64,000 nucleotides of DNA, taken from Ctenosaura bakeri (Eukaryota > Chordata > Lepidosauria > Squamata > Iguanidae). Shown piece by piece: positions 1 through 10,393 of this stretch. The position numbers were made by a program, and so were the translations under genes. The DNA lies in the NCBI GenBank assembly GCA_948474755.1, contig CAOLHI010002122.1, positions 124,001 through 188,000 on the forward strand, read 5' to 3'. Numbering within the stretch: the stretch's first letter is position 1; the number at the start of each line of letters is the position of its first letter. Under the pieces are notes generated by a model. That model did not search any database and was not told the origin of the DNA. It saw only the letters and a list, made by a program, of their open reading frames with translations.

Positions 1-670
1 AATGATCTGCAAGTGACAGAGCTTCTGAAAAGTATAATGTTGCCAGGTGCTGAAGAGAGAAAGTGTAGGGCAATATCATGCACGCCAAATTGAATATGAA
101 TATTTGTGTGCATATGGGGGGTGGGGGAGTTTGTGCCACACACTTTTTAACTTCATTGTGTGTATCTGTGTCTATGTTTAATGGAACAGCCAAATCCCTT
201 TTTGATTTCCTTGGAGAACTAGAAGAAATTTACAGCGATAGCTATCTTTTCTGAGGGCATAAATTATACCATGTACCAGATGAAAAGACACAGGGTATTT
301 TTCCTTTTTAGACTTCAGTGTCCCCCACAGACAAGCTTAATTTATTAGCAACCTTTGCATGCCTATGCTTTTTGATGGCTAGTTTGCATGTTTGAGGACT
401 TCTTGTTTCTCTGCTTTGCCATATCCATTCTCTCATCAGGTAACTTGCAGCCTCTGACATTTGCCAACATCATCTTTGTGTGTTTATTGTGGATTATTGC
501 TATTAGAGTGAAAGCCAGCACTGAGGTGGTCCTTAGGAAGATTCAGAAGGATATGCACAGGGCTTAGAGGGTTATGATGCTTTAAATCCAAATTGAAAGC
601 ATTTTGAAATAATGAGCTATGGTGCCATTAGGAAGAAGGAAGCATTCTGGTACAGGTCATCACATACAAA
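1..670. other. No recognised feature
   Basis: I see no coding region and no repeat I can name. A short G/GT-rich run lies near 111-130. Confidence 0.5.
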
Positions 671-776
671 GAACCAGTGTGGCGTAATGAGTACAGTGGT
701 GAATTGGGGCTTGGGAGATCCAGGTTCAAGTTTCTACTGAGCAGAAAACTCCCTGTGTGACTTCAGGCCAGTCACT

Positions 777-962
777 GGGCCTTTCCACACTACACTGTTA
801 TAGTGCTCTTATTCCACTTTCAATATCATATGGAATCCTGGGGTTTGCATTTGGAATTCTCAGCCAGAGAGCTCTTTGGCCTCAGAAACTACAAACCCCA
901 GAATTCCACAGGATGTTGAAAGTGGAATACAAACACTATAACAGCATAGTGCGGAAAGACCC
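777..962. mobile_element. Short fold-back MITE, GGGCC-terminus family
   Basis: The 186-bp element has inverted ends GGGCCTTTCCACAC and GTGCGGAAAGACCC and is nearly palindromic over its whole length. It is flanked by ACT at 774-776 and 963-965, a 3-bp duplication. The core (ATGGAATCCTGGGGTTTGCA, then TCTCAGCCAGAGAGCTC) recurs at 16353-16544 and inside the Helitron at 38238-38819. There is no coding capacity. Class by TSD length: PIF/Harbinger-like. Confidence 0.75.
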
Positions 963-973
963 ACTGTTTCTTT

Positions 974-1390
974 GTCCATTTCTGCATGGTGTTCCAGTCC
1001 TGCATTAGGGAAACAATGGCAGCATTTTGCAGGTTGTGCTTTCGCATGATGTCGTCATGCTCCCACAGCCGTCGGGTCCCCACATATTGTGATTGCAGGC
1101 TATTCGCTTAATGGAATAAATCCGTTCAACACTTGTGATTGCTCAACACTCCCATCCTTCTCAGCCATGCGGAAAGGCAGGAGGTGCAATGGAGGTACTT
1201 CATTCCCCAGCACAACATGGTAAAGAGCCTGGCTGTGCTGTGGAAAGCAGGCGAGTGTTGCTCACACTGCCTTCTGCAAGGAGCTGGCCAGGTGCAAAGG
1301 GAAGTTTTCCTGTTGAACTCTCTTCCTGGAAAAGCCACTGCCAGGAGTTTGACAGGGCAACATGGGAGAGTGTCGTTGTGTGGAAATGGT
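974..1390. mobile_element. MITE of the GGGCC-terminus family
   Basis: The left end GTCCATTTCTGCATGG and the right end TTGTGTGGAAATGGTG are inverted relatives of the family terminus. The ~415-bp interior is unlike that of the neighbouring element. It sits 11 bp downstream of the element at 777-962 within the same SINE. A TGT on both sides is a possible 3-bp TSD, but the exact edge is uncertain. Confidence 0.55.
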
Positions 1391-1500
1391 GTTACTCTGC
1401 CCTATCTCACTGGGCTGTTGTGAAAATAAAGTGGACAAGAGGAAAGCTGTGACTGCTTCCTTGAACTTACTGGAGAAACGGTATAAATGTGACCAATATA

Positions 1501-2092
1501 TCAAGTAATAATAAGCAGCTTGTTAAAATGCAGAATGTAACAATGCACAGGTTAATGTTTTCTGCTGTAAATTGCAAGGGGTTGGGATCTTTAACGAAAC
1601 GATTACACTCCTACAAAATTATTATTTTTGGCAGCTAACCTTTGTATAGTTCAAAGCCCTTCATTCTTTCCGAATGCTGCTTCTGAGGAGCATAGTTTGG
1701 AATACATTGCTGATCATTCATATAATGCTGTAGGGCAAATTTCTCATTAATGGCATTATTAATAATTGTCACTGAAAAGACCCGAACAGCATCTGATGTA
1801 AATGTAGTCATATAACTCTATCTTTATTATCGAGATGGGACAGGCTCATCATTAAGTCCCAAAGGCCTGTTTTCATGGAGCCGTACAAAGTGAAGCCCTT
1901 GCTCTCAGAAGCATAAATTCTGAAAAAAATGAAAAGCTGTTCATTATAAATTCAAGATTTAAAAGTCTTGTTTTGAATTAATAGTCAGTAAGGAAGGATT
2001 GGGTTCATAACTTCTTTCATGTTAGTGCAGCTCCCTAGTTACTGAACCCATTGAGATGTTCAAGTCAAAAAAGCTAATCTAGTCTATTAAAT
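1501..2092. other. Non-repeat block, possible conserved non-coding element
   Basis: There is no repeat signature and no useful reading frame. The block is rich in homeodomain-type AT cores, for example ATTAATGGCATTATTAATAA near 1747-1766, inside mixed-composition DNA. That texture is what vertebrate enhancers often look like. This is an inference from composition only; no alignment was possible. Confidence 0.25.
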
Positions 2093-2095
2093 TAA

Positions 2096-2680
2096 GGCCC
2101 TTTTCGCACGGGCCTTCTGTTGCGCGACAGCCCCGTGAGCCTCGCGGGAGTGGGAGCGTCGCTCTGCACGACGCACTCCCACTTCCGCTGGGCTCACGTG
2201 GCTGAAGCGGCGCGATCGCGGGTTTTTTGATTTTTGCTTCGAAGTGAAAATCACCCGCGCTCCCGCAACGCTCCCGGCGCTCATGCGCACTTACCTCCTG
2301 TGCGGAGCGTCGGGGAGGTGACCGGGTCGCGCTTCCTTCCCTCTGCCCCTGCGGAGGGAAGGGGCGGGGCGGGGCGCTAGTGTGATGGACGCGACAGCCT
2401 CCTGCTTTGCGCACGCGGGGGGGGATGGACGGGACAGGCTCCTTTCTCTCGTGCGCGGGGGGGCGGATGCGACAGGCTCCTTTCTCGCGCACGTGGGGAG
2501 GAGGATGTGACAGGCTCCTGATTCGCCCGAGGGGAGGGCGGCTCGCGCGACGCTGTCGCTTCCCCCTCGTTCCTTCGCCTGCGGAAGGAAGGAGGGGGGA
2601 AGCGGCAGCCTCCCGGAGAAGGCTTCTTGCACGAGCCGCCCTCCCCCGCTCGCGCTAGAAGCCTTAATGTGAAAAGGGCC
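2096..2680 (+). mobile_element. GC-rich MITE (copy A), PIF/Harbinger-like
   Basis: The ends are GGCCCTTTTCGCAC and GTGAAAAGGGCC, flanked by TAA at 2093-2095 and 2681-2683 (3-bp TSD of the TWA type). The 585-bp interior is CpG-dense. It carries a long hairpin at 2149-2183 (arms AGTGGGAGCGTCG and CGACGCACTCCCACT) and a TTTTGCTTCGAAGTGAAAA-like inverted motif. Open frames on both strands here reflect the lack of stop codons in GC-rich DNA. Related copies are at 11702, 26669 and 54713. Confidence 0.8.
2149..2183. repeat. Conserved hairpin inside GC-rich MITE
   Basis: The inverted repeat is AGTGGGAGCGTCG / CGACGCACTCCCACT around a short loop. The equivalent hairpin is kept at 11754-11790, 27006-27043 and, degraded, at about 55065-55100. 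Confidence 0.7.
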
Positions 2681-2683
2681 TAA

Positions 2684-3091
2684 GATTCCAACCCTCTTGG
2701 CCCAGACTGTAGATCTCTTGTTCTCAACAGTACCCTCTAACTGTCCCAGTTAATGATTTGCCATTTCACTTTTTCAGTTGCATTTAAAAATGTCCTGCTT
2801 CCTCCCACTTCCCACCTTTGTCCTCAGCTTAATTCAGCTGCTGCAAACTGAATTCAAAGGGCAAAAGTAGTTTGCCTTCACTTCACCAGGAACGGGGAAG
2901 GTGACAGGAGGGTGCAGAATCTTGCCCTTCCCAATAGGCTCAGGCAAAAGCAAACTGCTGATGTTCCTCATAGCTTGTGTGTTCTTTCTCATTAGTAACA
3001 TTTACCAGCTTGACCATACTCTGATGTTGCTTGGCTACATCTGTCCCAATTTTCATTGGTGAAAAGTTGGAGGGTATGGTAATAGGAACTG
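2684..3091. other. Unassigned, repeat-like texture
   Basis: No coding region. Around 2960-3080 the wording resembles interspersed repeat DNA, but I cannot name a family. Confidence 0.3.
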
Positions 3092-3294
3092 GGGCCCTTT
3101 CACTACACAATTGTATTTCTGTCCACTAACTGCCATGGCAACATCCTATGGAATCCTGGGCTTTGTAGTCTGGTGAGGTGCTAGAGCTCTATAGCTGATA
3201 AGTATAAATACTAAACAGCAAATCCCAGGATTCTATAGGATACAGCCAATTAAAGTGGATCCTAGTGCTATAACTGTGTAATGTGAATGAGCCC
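3092..3294. mobile_element. Fold-back MITE, GGGCC-terminus family
   Basis: The left end GGGCCCTTTCACTACACA and the right end TGTGTAATGTGAATGAGCCC form inverted repeats. The core ATGGAATCCTGGGCTTTGTAG matches other fold-back copies in the window. No clear 3-bp duplication remains (CTG versus AGA). Confidence 0.65.
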
Positions 3295-3322
3295 AGATGT
3301 GTGCGTGTATTCAACAAACAGA

Positions 3323-4005
3323 GGCCATTTCTGCATGACATGGCTATACCGCCATAGTAGCAGTTTGTTCCTCGGTTAGGAGCCAAGTTATAATGTGACA
3401 TTGTCACTATCCAGCTGCTATCCTATCCCCAATCATTGCAAAACATCATATTCTATTTCCAGAAAAAAACCATTAGTGTCTCCATTAGCACTTCAATCCT
3501 GTCAGCCAGCTCAGTGCAGTACTGTTATAGCGCTTGATAGTGCTTCCTGTTGTTGCAGATCCAGGAGTGGGCAGGGTATAAGCATGCCCAGCTTGTCCCA
3601 TCCTCAGTGACTCCCATGGCATGGTAACTTCAAAATCCATCACTTCTCCATGTTTATTTGGAATTTCTCCTTTGAGTTAACATTTTTATTTTTTTAGACA
3701 TTTTTAGGCATTATAGCATGAAAATGCAATAGTGTACTGCTGTGTTTAGTACGGCTTCCAAAGAAAAACAAAAACAAAATAACAGCCAAACAGAGGTGGT
3801 GGGGTGAGGCAAAGATCTGTGACAACAAGAAGCACTATCAAGGATGCTGTGGTGCAGAAGGAACACTGGTGGCGATACTGCTACTCATCCACTGAAGGTG
3901 GAAGGGTGTGGAAAACAGCGTTCCTAACCCGATGGCATTGCATAAATGGCACTGCTGCACTTGTAACAGTATGCCGCGCTAATGGCCTCTGGTGCAGAAA
4001 TGGTC
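3323..4005. mobile_element. Longer MITE with GGCCATTTCTGCA ends
   Basis: The left end GGCCATTTCTGCATGACA and the right end GGTGCAGAAATGGTC are inverted relatives, with further similarity inward (GCCATAGTAGCAG on one side, GCGATACTGCTAC on the other). The 683-bp interior is otherwise unknown. No convincing TSD is visible (AGA versus TAC). Confidence 0.45.
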
Positions 4006-4214
4006 TACATAAAGTGAGTGTGTGGTTGTATAATAGGATCACACTGCTCTGCTAGTTGTGACAGTTGTGTATCATCTCCAGTACATGGGGCAGAATGCCA
4101 GCATTAGCAAACACAAACAGGAAGATGTAGTTGTACTCATGTTCTGCTTATTTGTTATGCATTTATTTGTTCATTTGTGAGTCTCTGATTGGCCACTGTG
4201 GAAACAGTAATACT

Positions 4215-5395
4215 GTACAGATTTTTATTATTATTATTGTGAACTTTATGAATGTACAAATCAAGTTATCGTACAATTAGGTATATGAGATAGAATAAAA
4301 AAGAAAACACTAAAGAGAAAGTAAACAGTTACACTAACAAAAGCAGTAAATTATATGAAATGCAAGCCTACTCTAGGGGGTACATATACGCTCCCTAAAT
4401 AGTCCAACAGTTTGACATTTATATGCGTGTATATCATTCATTTGTTTACATACCCTCTGTTTACCATTAACCTGTATAAATATGTACTTTCAATTTACTT
4501 TTGAGGGTTTGATTCATAAGGAATATAAAATAAAGACATCTCTATTTCCACATCAATGATAATTTTTAACATTTATCAAATCTTACCACAGTCAACTGTA
4601 TTCTAGCAATATATAACTTATATTTCTCCAAAATCTATTCTGTTCGACTATAAAATCCCTACAAAGTTCAAACAGTATTCTATATGTATTGTAGACATCA
4701 TAAAAGAAAAACATTTGTTTCAATTCTGTGAAGACAACTGTGTTTAAACTTAATACATAAATTATCAAAAATACGTTCTATTTATTACACTTTTGCAAAT
4801 ATAATAGCAATGGAATCCATTTGGCCTCACAATCTTCTTTAGTTTGTTCTTTCAATATTCTAGTTAAAATATCACAACTTTTCATGGCTCGCAGTTTTAT
4901 AATGCATTTGTCTACATCAGGTGTTCTGTCAGTTTTCCAGTACTTTGCATAAATGATCCTTGCCAAACTTATCATGTAAAGAATAGTCCACCAATTATTT
5001 TTTTTTATCAAGTTACGGTCAACTTCCAACAGCATGTTTAATAAGAAAAGTTTGGGTAAGAGTGGGAGGTGAATATTTAACATTTCACATATTGTTTTAT
5101 GGATGGTCCAATAAGTTTTAGCACGTGGACAAATCCACCACATGTGGGGGAAAAAATCCTTCTAATTCATGACATTTCCAGCAATTGTTACTTTGAATTT
5201 TGTATATTTTCTGTAATTTAGAAGGGCTATAAAACATTTTTAGATAATTTCCCTTTAGATGTTGAGATAATGTAAATTTTTGGCTTCTTTGCCAGCTCTT
5301 TTCCCATTCTTGCAGTTGAATTTCTTTCCCTAGATTTTGTGCCCATTTGAAATATTGTACAGATTATATAGGGGCTGGGCTAGACAATGTATGAC
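4215..5395 (-). mobile_element. L1 LINE 3' end (5'-truncated)
   Basis: The minus strand encodes the ORF2 C-terminus followed by an AT-rich 3' UTR and an A-rich tail near 4222-4238. The insertion is truncated, as is usual for L1. The sequence above about 5395 is unrelated repeat DNA. Confidence 0.75.
4778..5350 (-). pseudogene. L1 ORF2 C-terminal fragment
   Basis: The minus-strand reading frame shows the L1 ORF2 C-terminal zinc-knuckle region. CWKC-like residues appear as NCWKCHEL, followed by HMWWICPRAKTYW, which matches the family pattern H-M-W-W-x-C-P-x(4)-F/Y-W. Then comes a helical stretch including LARIIYAKYWK and a terminal KWIPLLLYLQK. Only the last ~190 residues of a ~1,250-residue protein are present. 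The upstream part (EWEKSWQRSQK, KGNYLKMFYSPSKL) is in frame apart from a stop or shift near the CWKC block, so this is not a functional gene. No endonuclease or reverse transcriptase domain remains. Confidence 0.75.
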
Positions 5396-5480
5396 CATCT
5401 AGGTGTTGTTCTTGCAACTTCCATCATCCCAAGTCAGTATGGTCAATGTTGGTGGGAGTTGGAGTTCCCATATTGTTTTA
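5396..5480. repeat. Fold-back repeat fragment (ACTCCAACTCCCAC type)
   Basis: It contains CTTCCATCATCCCAAGTCA and GGTGGGAGTTGGAGTTCCC, the two arms of a repeat that recurs at 41473-41609 and 35567-35680. Probably a hAT-type MITE remnant. Confidence 0.4.
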
Positions 5481-5820
5481 AATTGGTTAAATTCATTTAT
5501 TTCCAGTTGGTTCTGTCAATATTATAGTATGTTGCCCTCACATCCCATGCTATAGGGCTGGATATAAATATTTAATTAAAATATGTTTAATTAAAATATT
5601 TTAGTTAATTAATTAATTAATTGTCTAAACTCCATCTGAAGGATTACAAGTTCTGTATCTCTGAGACAGGGCCCTGGTCTGATCCACCTTAGTTTTGCTT
5701 GTGCACTTTTTCTGTATATCAGTGCTTCCTTTAGGATCATGAAAGGACCTAGATGACAAACAAAAAAATGAGTTTAGCTAATCTGTGCACCGTTGCATCT
5801 GCATTTACATGATGCATATG
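5481..5820. other. AT-rich, no recognised feature
   Basis: It includes a TTAATTAA-rich run at about 5575-5625. Nothing coding is visible. Confidence 0.4.
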
Positions 5821-6057
5821 TGTTGTTGTTGTTGTTGTTACGTGCCTTCACATCTACTACAACTTATGCTGACCCTATCGTAGGCTTTCTTGACAAGAGT
5901 TATTCAGAGTAGGTTTGCCATTGCCTTACTGCTAGGCTGAGAGAAGGTGACTTGCCCAAGGTCACCCAGTGAGTTTCTATGGCTGAGCAGGGATTCAGAT
6001 TCTGGTCTCTTAGAGTCCTGGTTCAACACTCAAAGCACTAGAACATGTTGGCTCTGC
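5821..6057 (-). repeat. tRNA-derived SINE with RTE-like tail
   Basis: On the minus strand it begins AGAGCCAACATGTTC and has a box-B-like region near AACCAGGACTC. It then has the conserved GGGTGACCTTGGGCAAGTCA body and ends in a GTAACAACAACAACA-type tail. The body block and tail are shared with the copies at 8614, 9179, 30491, 43468 and 47311. Confidence 0.75.
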
Positions 6058-7270
6058 ATATGTGTGTAGAGAATACAGCTATATTCCACCCAACACTTGA
6101 TTGTAGGTATTTAGAAATAATGATTTATTTGTAAAATCTAAGCTAGATCAAATTTAGAAATATAACCAGTTGCTTGGAATTCATTCCAAGTAAGATATAA
6201 CTAAGTTGTGTTTTATATTGTAACTTAGCACACTGTTCCTTTTGTGGTGCAGCTGCAACCTCTTGGTTACTTTTGTAGTTACAGAAGCATGGCCCATCAA
6301 GTACAGGAAGAGGGATACACATGGTTCAACTGCTGACTCATGCTATGCTTCATCCTGTTGCTTGTGCTTTCTTGTGGGTATTGAACAAACATTGAGATGG
6401 GTATGAAGATAGTGTATTTTAGACTACAGGCCAGTGGCTTGTAGCATTCAGATTGTTACAAAGTAACTAAAATTAAATAAGTAAAACTAAAAATCCAATT
6501 ACTTTTCAGAAATGTTGAACAAAAGAGTTTCTTTTAAAAATTGCAGCTCAAGCCATGCCCTATAGTTATGGGACATTGGAATGAAAACTATAACAAATTA
6601 ATTTAAAAAGCAACTTTCCATGCTTTGATCCAGTCAAAGCTAAGCATTTTTGAATTCTTCTTATTCCATCAGGAGAGCTCAGTATGCTCTTAAATCTATC
6701 TTAGTGGAATTATTTCAGTTTTCGTGGTGTTTAATTTTGAATTAAACTGTTCTAGTATCTTTCCTTCTTCCCAATATGCTCCTCCTTGGGCAAAACAGTG
6801 AGTAGGTGACTGGTGCCGGTAGGTACAGAAGAGTTCTGTCTGAAACAGTTGTCCGTGGGATCTTAGGACTGCTCAGATATTAGTCAGTTTCGAGAGTGTG
6901 GAGGGGAAACTGGATTGTGACCACAGGCTCTGTCTCCCTGCTGCACCTGATTCTTTCAAAATCTGAATTGAGCCTATGTGCATGTACCCATCAATATAAA
7001 TGCAGGAGTTCTGATTCAGTGTAGAAGCCACTTGCTGCTTACATCTGTACCATTCTTCATGTGTATTGTCTTCTTACAGTTTCAAACATGAGTGTAGTTT
7101 GGAGGCAAAACATGTACCTATTCTGCTTCAGTCTCACTTGCATATCCACTCACACATCACGCATGATGGAAAAATCTCTACTGGGACAGTCTGCCAAAGG
7201 GAGCAGTGGAGCATGAAACTGTTTGGTATCATGCTGGTTGCTTCTGATCACCACCATGCACCTCGTGGAT
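6058..7270. other. No recognised feature
   Basis: Unique-looking AT-rich DNA with only short shadow frames. Confidence 0.4.
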
Positions 7271-7275
7271 GCATA

Positions 7276-7783
7276 TGTCAAGGTTATTGCCGGGTAGGCA
7301 AGGTTTCCTCTGAGTGGACAGCAGAGGAAGAGGCGATGTAGCCAGACAAACAGGTGCAAGGTCGTTTAGGCTATGACTTGTGTACTAGAGAAGGCCACAC
7401 ACCAGAGCACTGATTGGATCACCCCACTTATTTCAGGGTGACAGAGAAGCATAAAAAGGCTTGTGTTTGCCTTTACCAGATGCCAGTTAGAATTGCCTAG
7501 CTGGACCTGTCATGCTGCTGACAGTTTATTTGCTGTGACAGAGAGATGCTGCCCGTTTTATCCTCTGTTATCTTTTGTTATTCTTACTGTTTAATTGCTG
7601 TTGGAATGTTTTGCCAAGAGCCTTAATCTTATAGTGTGGCAATACATTCTGTCTCTAAGTCCTACTTAATGAGCCTCTGAAATTTTTTTCTGCTTCACTG
7701 GGACCCTCTGCTGTGGCAAAGCCTTGCTTCACTCATTGCATTCTGCTCATGCTCAGAGGAGCCAAATCCTGCCAACCCTGACA
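7276..7783 (+). mobile_element. Solo LTR, TGTCAAGGTT family (copy 1)
   Basis: The 508-bp unit starts TGTCAAGGTT and ends AACCCTGACA. It is flanked by GCATA at 7271-7275 and 7784-7788, a perfect 5-bp duplication. A TATA-like GCATAAAAAGGC lies at about 7450-7460, so it reads on the plus strand. There is no internal retroviral sequence next to it. A second copy with its own 5-bp duplication is at 40233-40749. Confidence 0.85.
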
Positions 7784-7788
7784 GCATA

Positions 7789-8613
7789 CGTACATGTAGG
7801 AGATGAAGCAGAACAGAAATGATTACTCTTTGTTGGGATTCTTTCTTATTGGAAATTAGCTCCTTGGAGCCCTGTTCATCTGCTTGGGGTTTTCCCAAGG
7901 AATGCAATGCAGCAAGTTATAACCACCACACAACTATCTGAAGCAGGGCAATTAGAAGGTCTATACCAGGTATGCCATCAAGAATGCCTGCTGCTTCTCT
8001 GGCAGTGTCGGTTGGGTTTAAAGAAAAATGAAAAATAAAGGCAACTTCTGTTTGAGGCTGCACTATATCAGCTAGGCACATTGCTGTGCAACTATAATGT
8101 GGACTCATGATATTAACTTTTCAAACAATGAGAGGCTAGTCTCCAGAGCAAGTACATAAAATTGTTAAAGAGAAGTTTGTGCTCCAGGAAATGGGGAGAA
8201 TTTAATCTCATTGTTCTCCTCAGACTTGTGATATCTCACAGTTATTCATGCCTTTGAGTTTTTCATAATGTGTGCGTGTGTTAGTAGTACATTGGTCTAT
8301 TATCTAAATAAAAGAATTAGCACTCCCCCCTTTTACTTCTGTCCTCTGCCTTACAAAGGACTTGATGAGTCCAATAAATCCTAAGAAGACAAATCTACAC
8401 AGCTTATATAGGAGAAGGGCCTTTGCAGTTTGTCCCAGTATGATCTGGTATAATCCTAGATCTTTTCTACTGAATCCAAACTAAAAGAGCTTCTGAATCA
8501 TCATTCTCAGAAAATAATCTATTGTGGATGGGGCTTCCTCAGTTCTTGTTTAACAGGCAGACCGAGGAACAATACTAAGAAGCTTGAAAGCTAGGTCAAT
8601 GCATTGGGACCAT
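7789..8613. other. No recognised feature
   Basis: No repeats or coding region that I can support. Confidence 0.4.
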
Positions 8614-8832
8614 TGTTGTTGCTGCTGCTGCAACTCCTCTTGTTGTTGTGTGCCTTCAAGTCATTTCTGACTTATGATGACCCTAAGGCAAAATTATCAT
8701 GGGGTTTTCTGGGCCTGAGAGTGTGTGATGTGCCCAAGGTCACCCAGTGGTTTTCCATGGCTGAGCAAGGAATTGAACCCTGATCTCCAGGTTGTGGTCC
8801 AACATTCAAACCATTACACTATGCTGGCTCTG
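8614..8832 (-). repeat. tRNA-derived SINE with RTE-like tail
   Basis: The minus strand reads AGAGCCAGCATAGTGTAATG at its head, GGGTGACCTTGGGCACATCA in the body and CACACAACAACAAGAGG near the tail. The tail block CATAAGTCAGAAATGACTTG is the RTE-like part. Confidence 0.8.
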
Positions 8833-9178
8833 GGACCTTTAGCTACACTTATTTATTTATTTTTATAAAGTGTTACAGCATTTTTGACTGTGTCCATGGA
8901 ATCCAAAGGACCCCCTCCCCATTGAGACATAATTCCTAATTCCCAGCTTTCTTTTCCTTTGTTTTTTAAAACTATGTATCTAATTCTTGTATTAGCCAAG
9001 GTATTTGGCAAAATGTGCAGCCACTATATCTCTTCCTTGCCACCTTGCTGTTTTCAACCTTGATGTGAGGTCAGTAAACAGCTCCCAAGTTGGGCTTGAT
9101 CTTGCTCACTTGCACTTACTTGCTCACCTGCTCTTAAGGGGAACCACCAGCAAGGCATATGAATGACACACAAGAGCT
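8833..9178. other. No recognised feature
   Basis: Nothing named; an ATTTATTT run lies near 8850. Confidence 0.4.
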
Positions 9179-9397
9179 TTGTTGTTGTGTGCTTTCAAGT
9201 TGTTTCTAACTTATGGCGATCCTAAGGTAAACTATCATGGGTTTTTCTTGGCATGATTTGCCTTTTCCTTCCTCTGAGGCTCAGAGAGTGTGACTTGCCC
9301 AAGGTCACCTAGTGTGTTTCTACGGCCAACTGGGTATTTGAACTCTGATCTTCAGAGTCCTAGTCCAATGCTCAAACCACTGCACTACATTGGGTCT
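9179..9397 (-). repeat. tRNA-derived SINE with RTE-like tail
   Basis: Same layout as the copy at 8614-8832, with AGTGCAGTGGTTTGAGCATT at the head, AGGTGACCTTGGGCAAGTCA in the body and CACACAACAACAA at the tail. Confidence 0.8.
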
Positions 9398-10034
9398 ATA
9401 TAGGCCCTATATCGCCCTGAAAGAATATCCAGCCCCATGCCACATCACCAAAGTTATGGCAGGAAGAGTGAAACAGGCAAAATATCTGCAGTGGGAGTTT
9501 ATCCAGCATAATTTTTAAGAAAAACAAATAGTGTGAGGGGATAGGCAGACAAAGCCAGAATGTCAAAGAAACTACAGGCAGACAGTATATATCTCCCTTA
9601 ACTGGACTAGAGTTGAGCCTATGCTTTCCATGTCTAGAAAAGAAAGGTCTTTCCCTATGTTCCTTTAGAGCCCATGAAGAGTTCATGGGCTTTTGAAGTG
9701 ATGCCAGTTGCTTGCAGAGGAAGAAAAAGGAAGGAAAGTGGTATTCCCCTTCACTGAACCATGCACAAATCAGAAATGGCCCTCTTATTTTAATCTGAGG
9801 GTCTTAGCATTTGGTATACCTGTCACTGAGCCTGCCAGATCTATACTAGAAACAGAAGACTTGTTGTTAGACATTCTCTGAGTCTTTTTCGGATATAAAA
9901 TGTGCAGTTCCTAAATAACATTTTTCATGATGCCAAACTTTGTGGAATCTGGCTTTTCTCAATTGCTCTTTCCCATGCAGTAACCCCCCACTCTTGGTAA
10001 GCTGCCCTCTCTGGTGAAGCAACTGTTACCACAA
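9398..10034. other. No recognised feature
   Basis: The open frames here are short and show no domain. Confidence 0.4.
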
Positions 10035-10393
10035 GAGGGATGGGCAATGAAAGCAGGTCTGTGGGCCATTTTTATACCCTACAACCCTCTGGGGGGGCTA
10101 TATGGATTATCCAAAAAAGAAAGAAAGAAAAGAAAAGAACTCAAACTGGTTGGAAGTCCATTTCTGGTTCTCAAAGCAGGTTTTTTTTTTTTTTTTATGT
10201 TAACACAGTACAGGGAGGCCTAGAACCTTATTTGAAAAGTGAATTATTCCACCTAGAGGTTTCCAGGAGAAATAATTCACCCCCTTATTTTGTCCAGTAA
10301 AACAATGGTCGAGGGATTCTGGAAGTGCTGAGGACTACAAAAACAACCTTAGGGGAGCACATGCATCCCAAGGGCTGTACTTTGCCCAGCCTG
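10035..10393. mobile_element. hAT-like MITE, degraded
   Basis: The left end GAGGGATGGGCAATGAAAGC and the right end CTGTACTTTGCCCAGCCTG are inverted relatives of the CAGGGRTGGGCAA terminus typical of vertebrate hAT MITEs. No 8-bp duplication survives. A T16 run is at 10181-10196. Confidence 0.45.

Larger units (their letters stand above)
672..1470 (+). repeat. tRNA-headed SINE with L2/MIR-like tail, split by two MITEs
   Basis: Positions 672-776 read as a tRNA-derived head (GTGTGGCGTAATGAG, then a box-B-like GGTTCAAG) followed by the usual SINE body up to CCAGTCACT. The sequence resumes at 963-973 and again from about 1390, where GCCCTATCTCACTGGGCTG is the conserved SINE/L2-type block, ending near a GGTATAAAT tail. 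Removing the MITEs at 777-962 and 974-1390 restores a contiguous SINE, which supports all three calls. It is not a functional tRNA gene. Confidence 0.6.

Noticed and set aside
2079..2658. Several overlapping frames of 67-137 residues as genes
   Set aside because: They lie inside a CpG-rich MITE on both strands; arginine/proline/glycine-rich wording is a composition effect.
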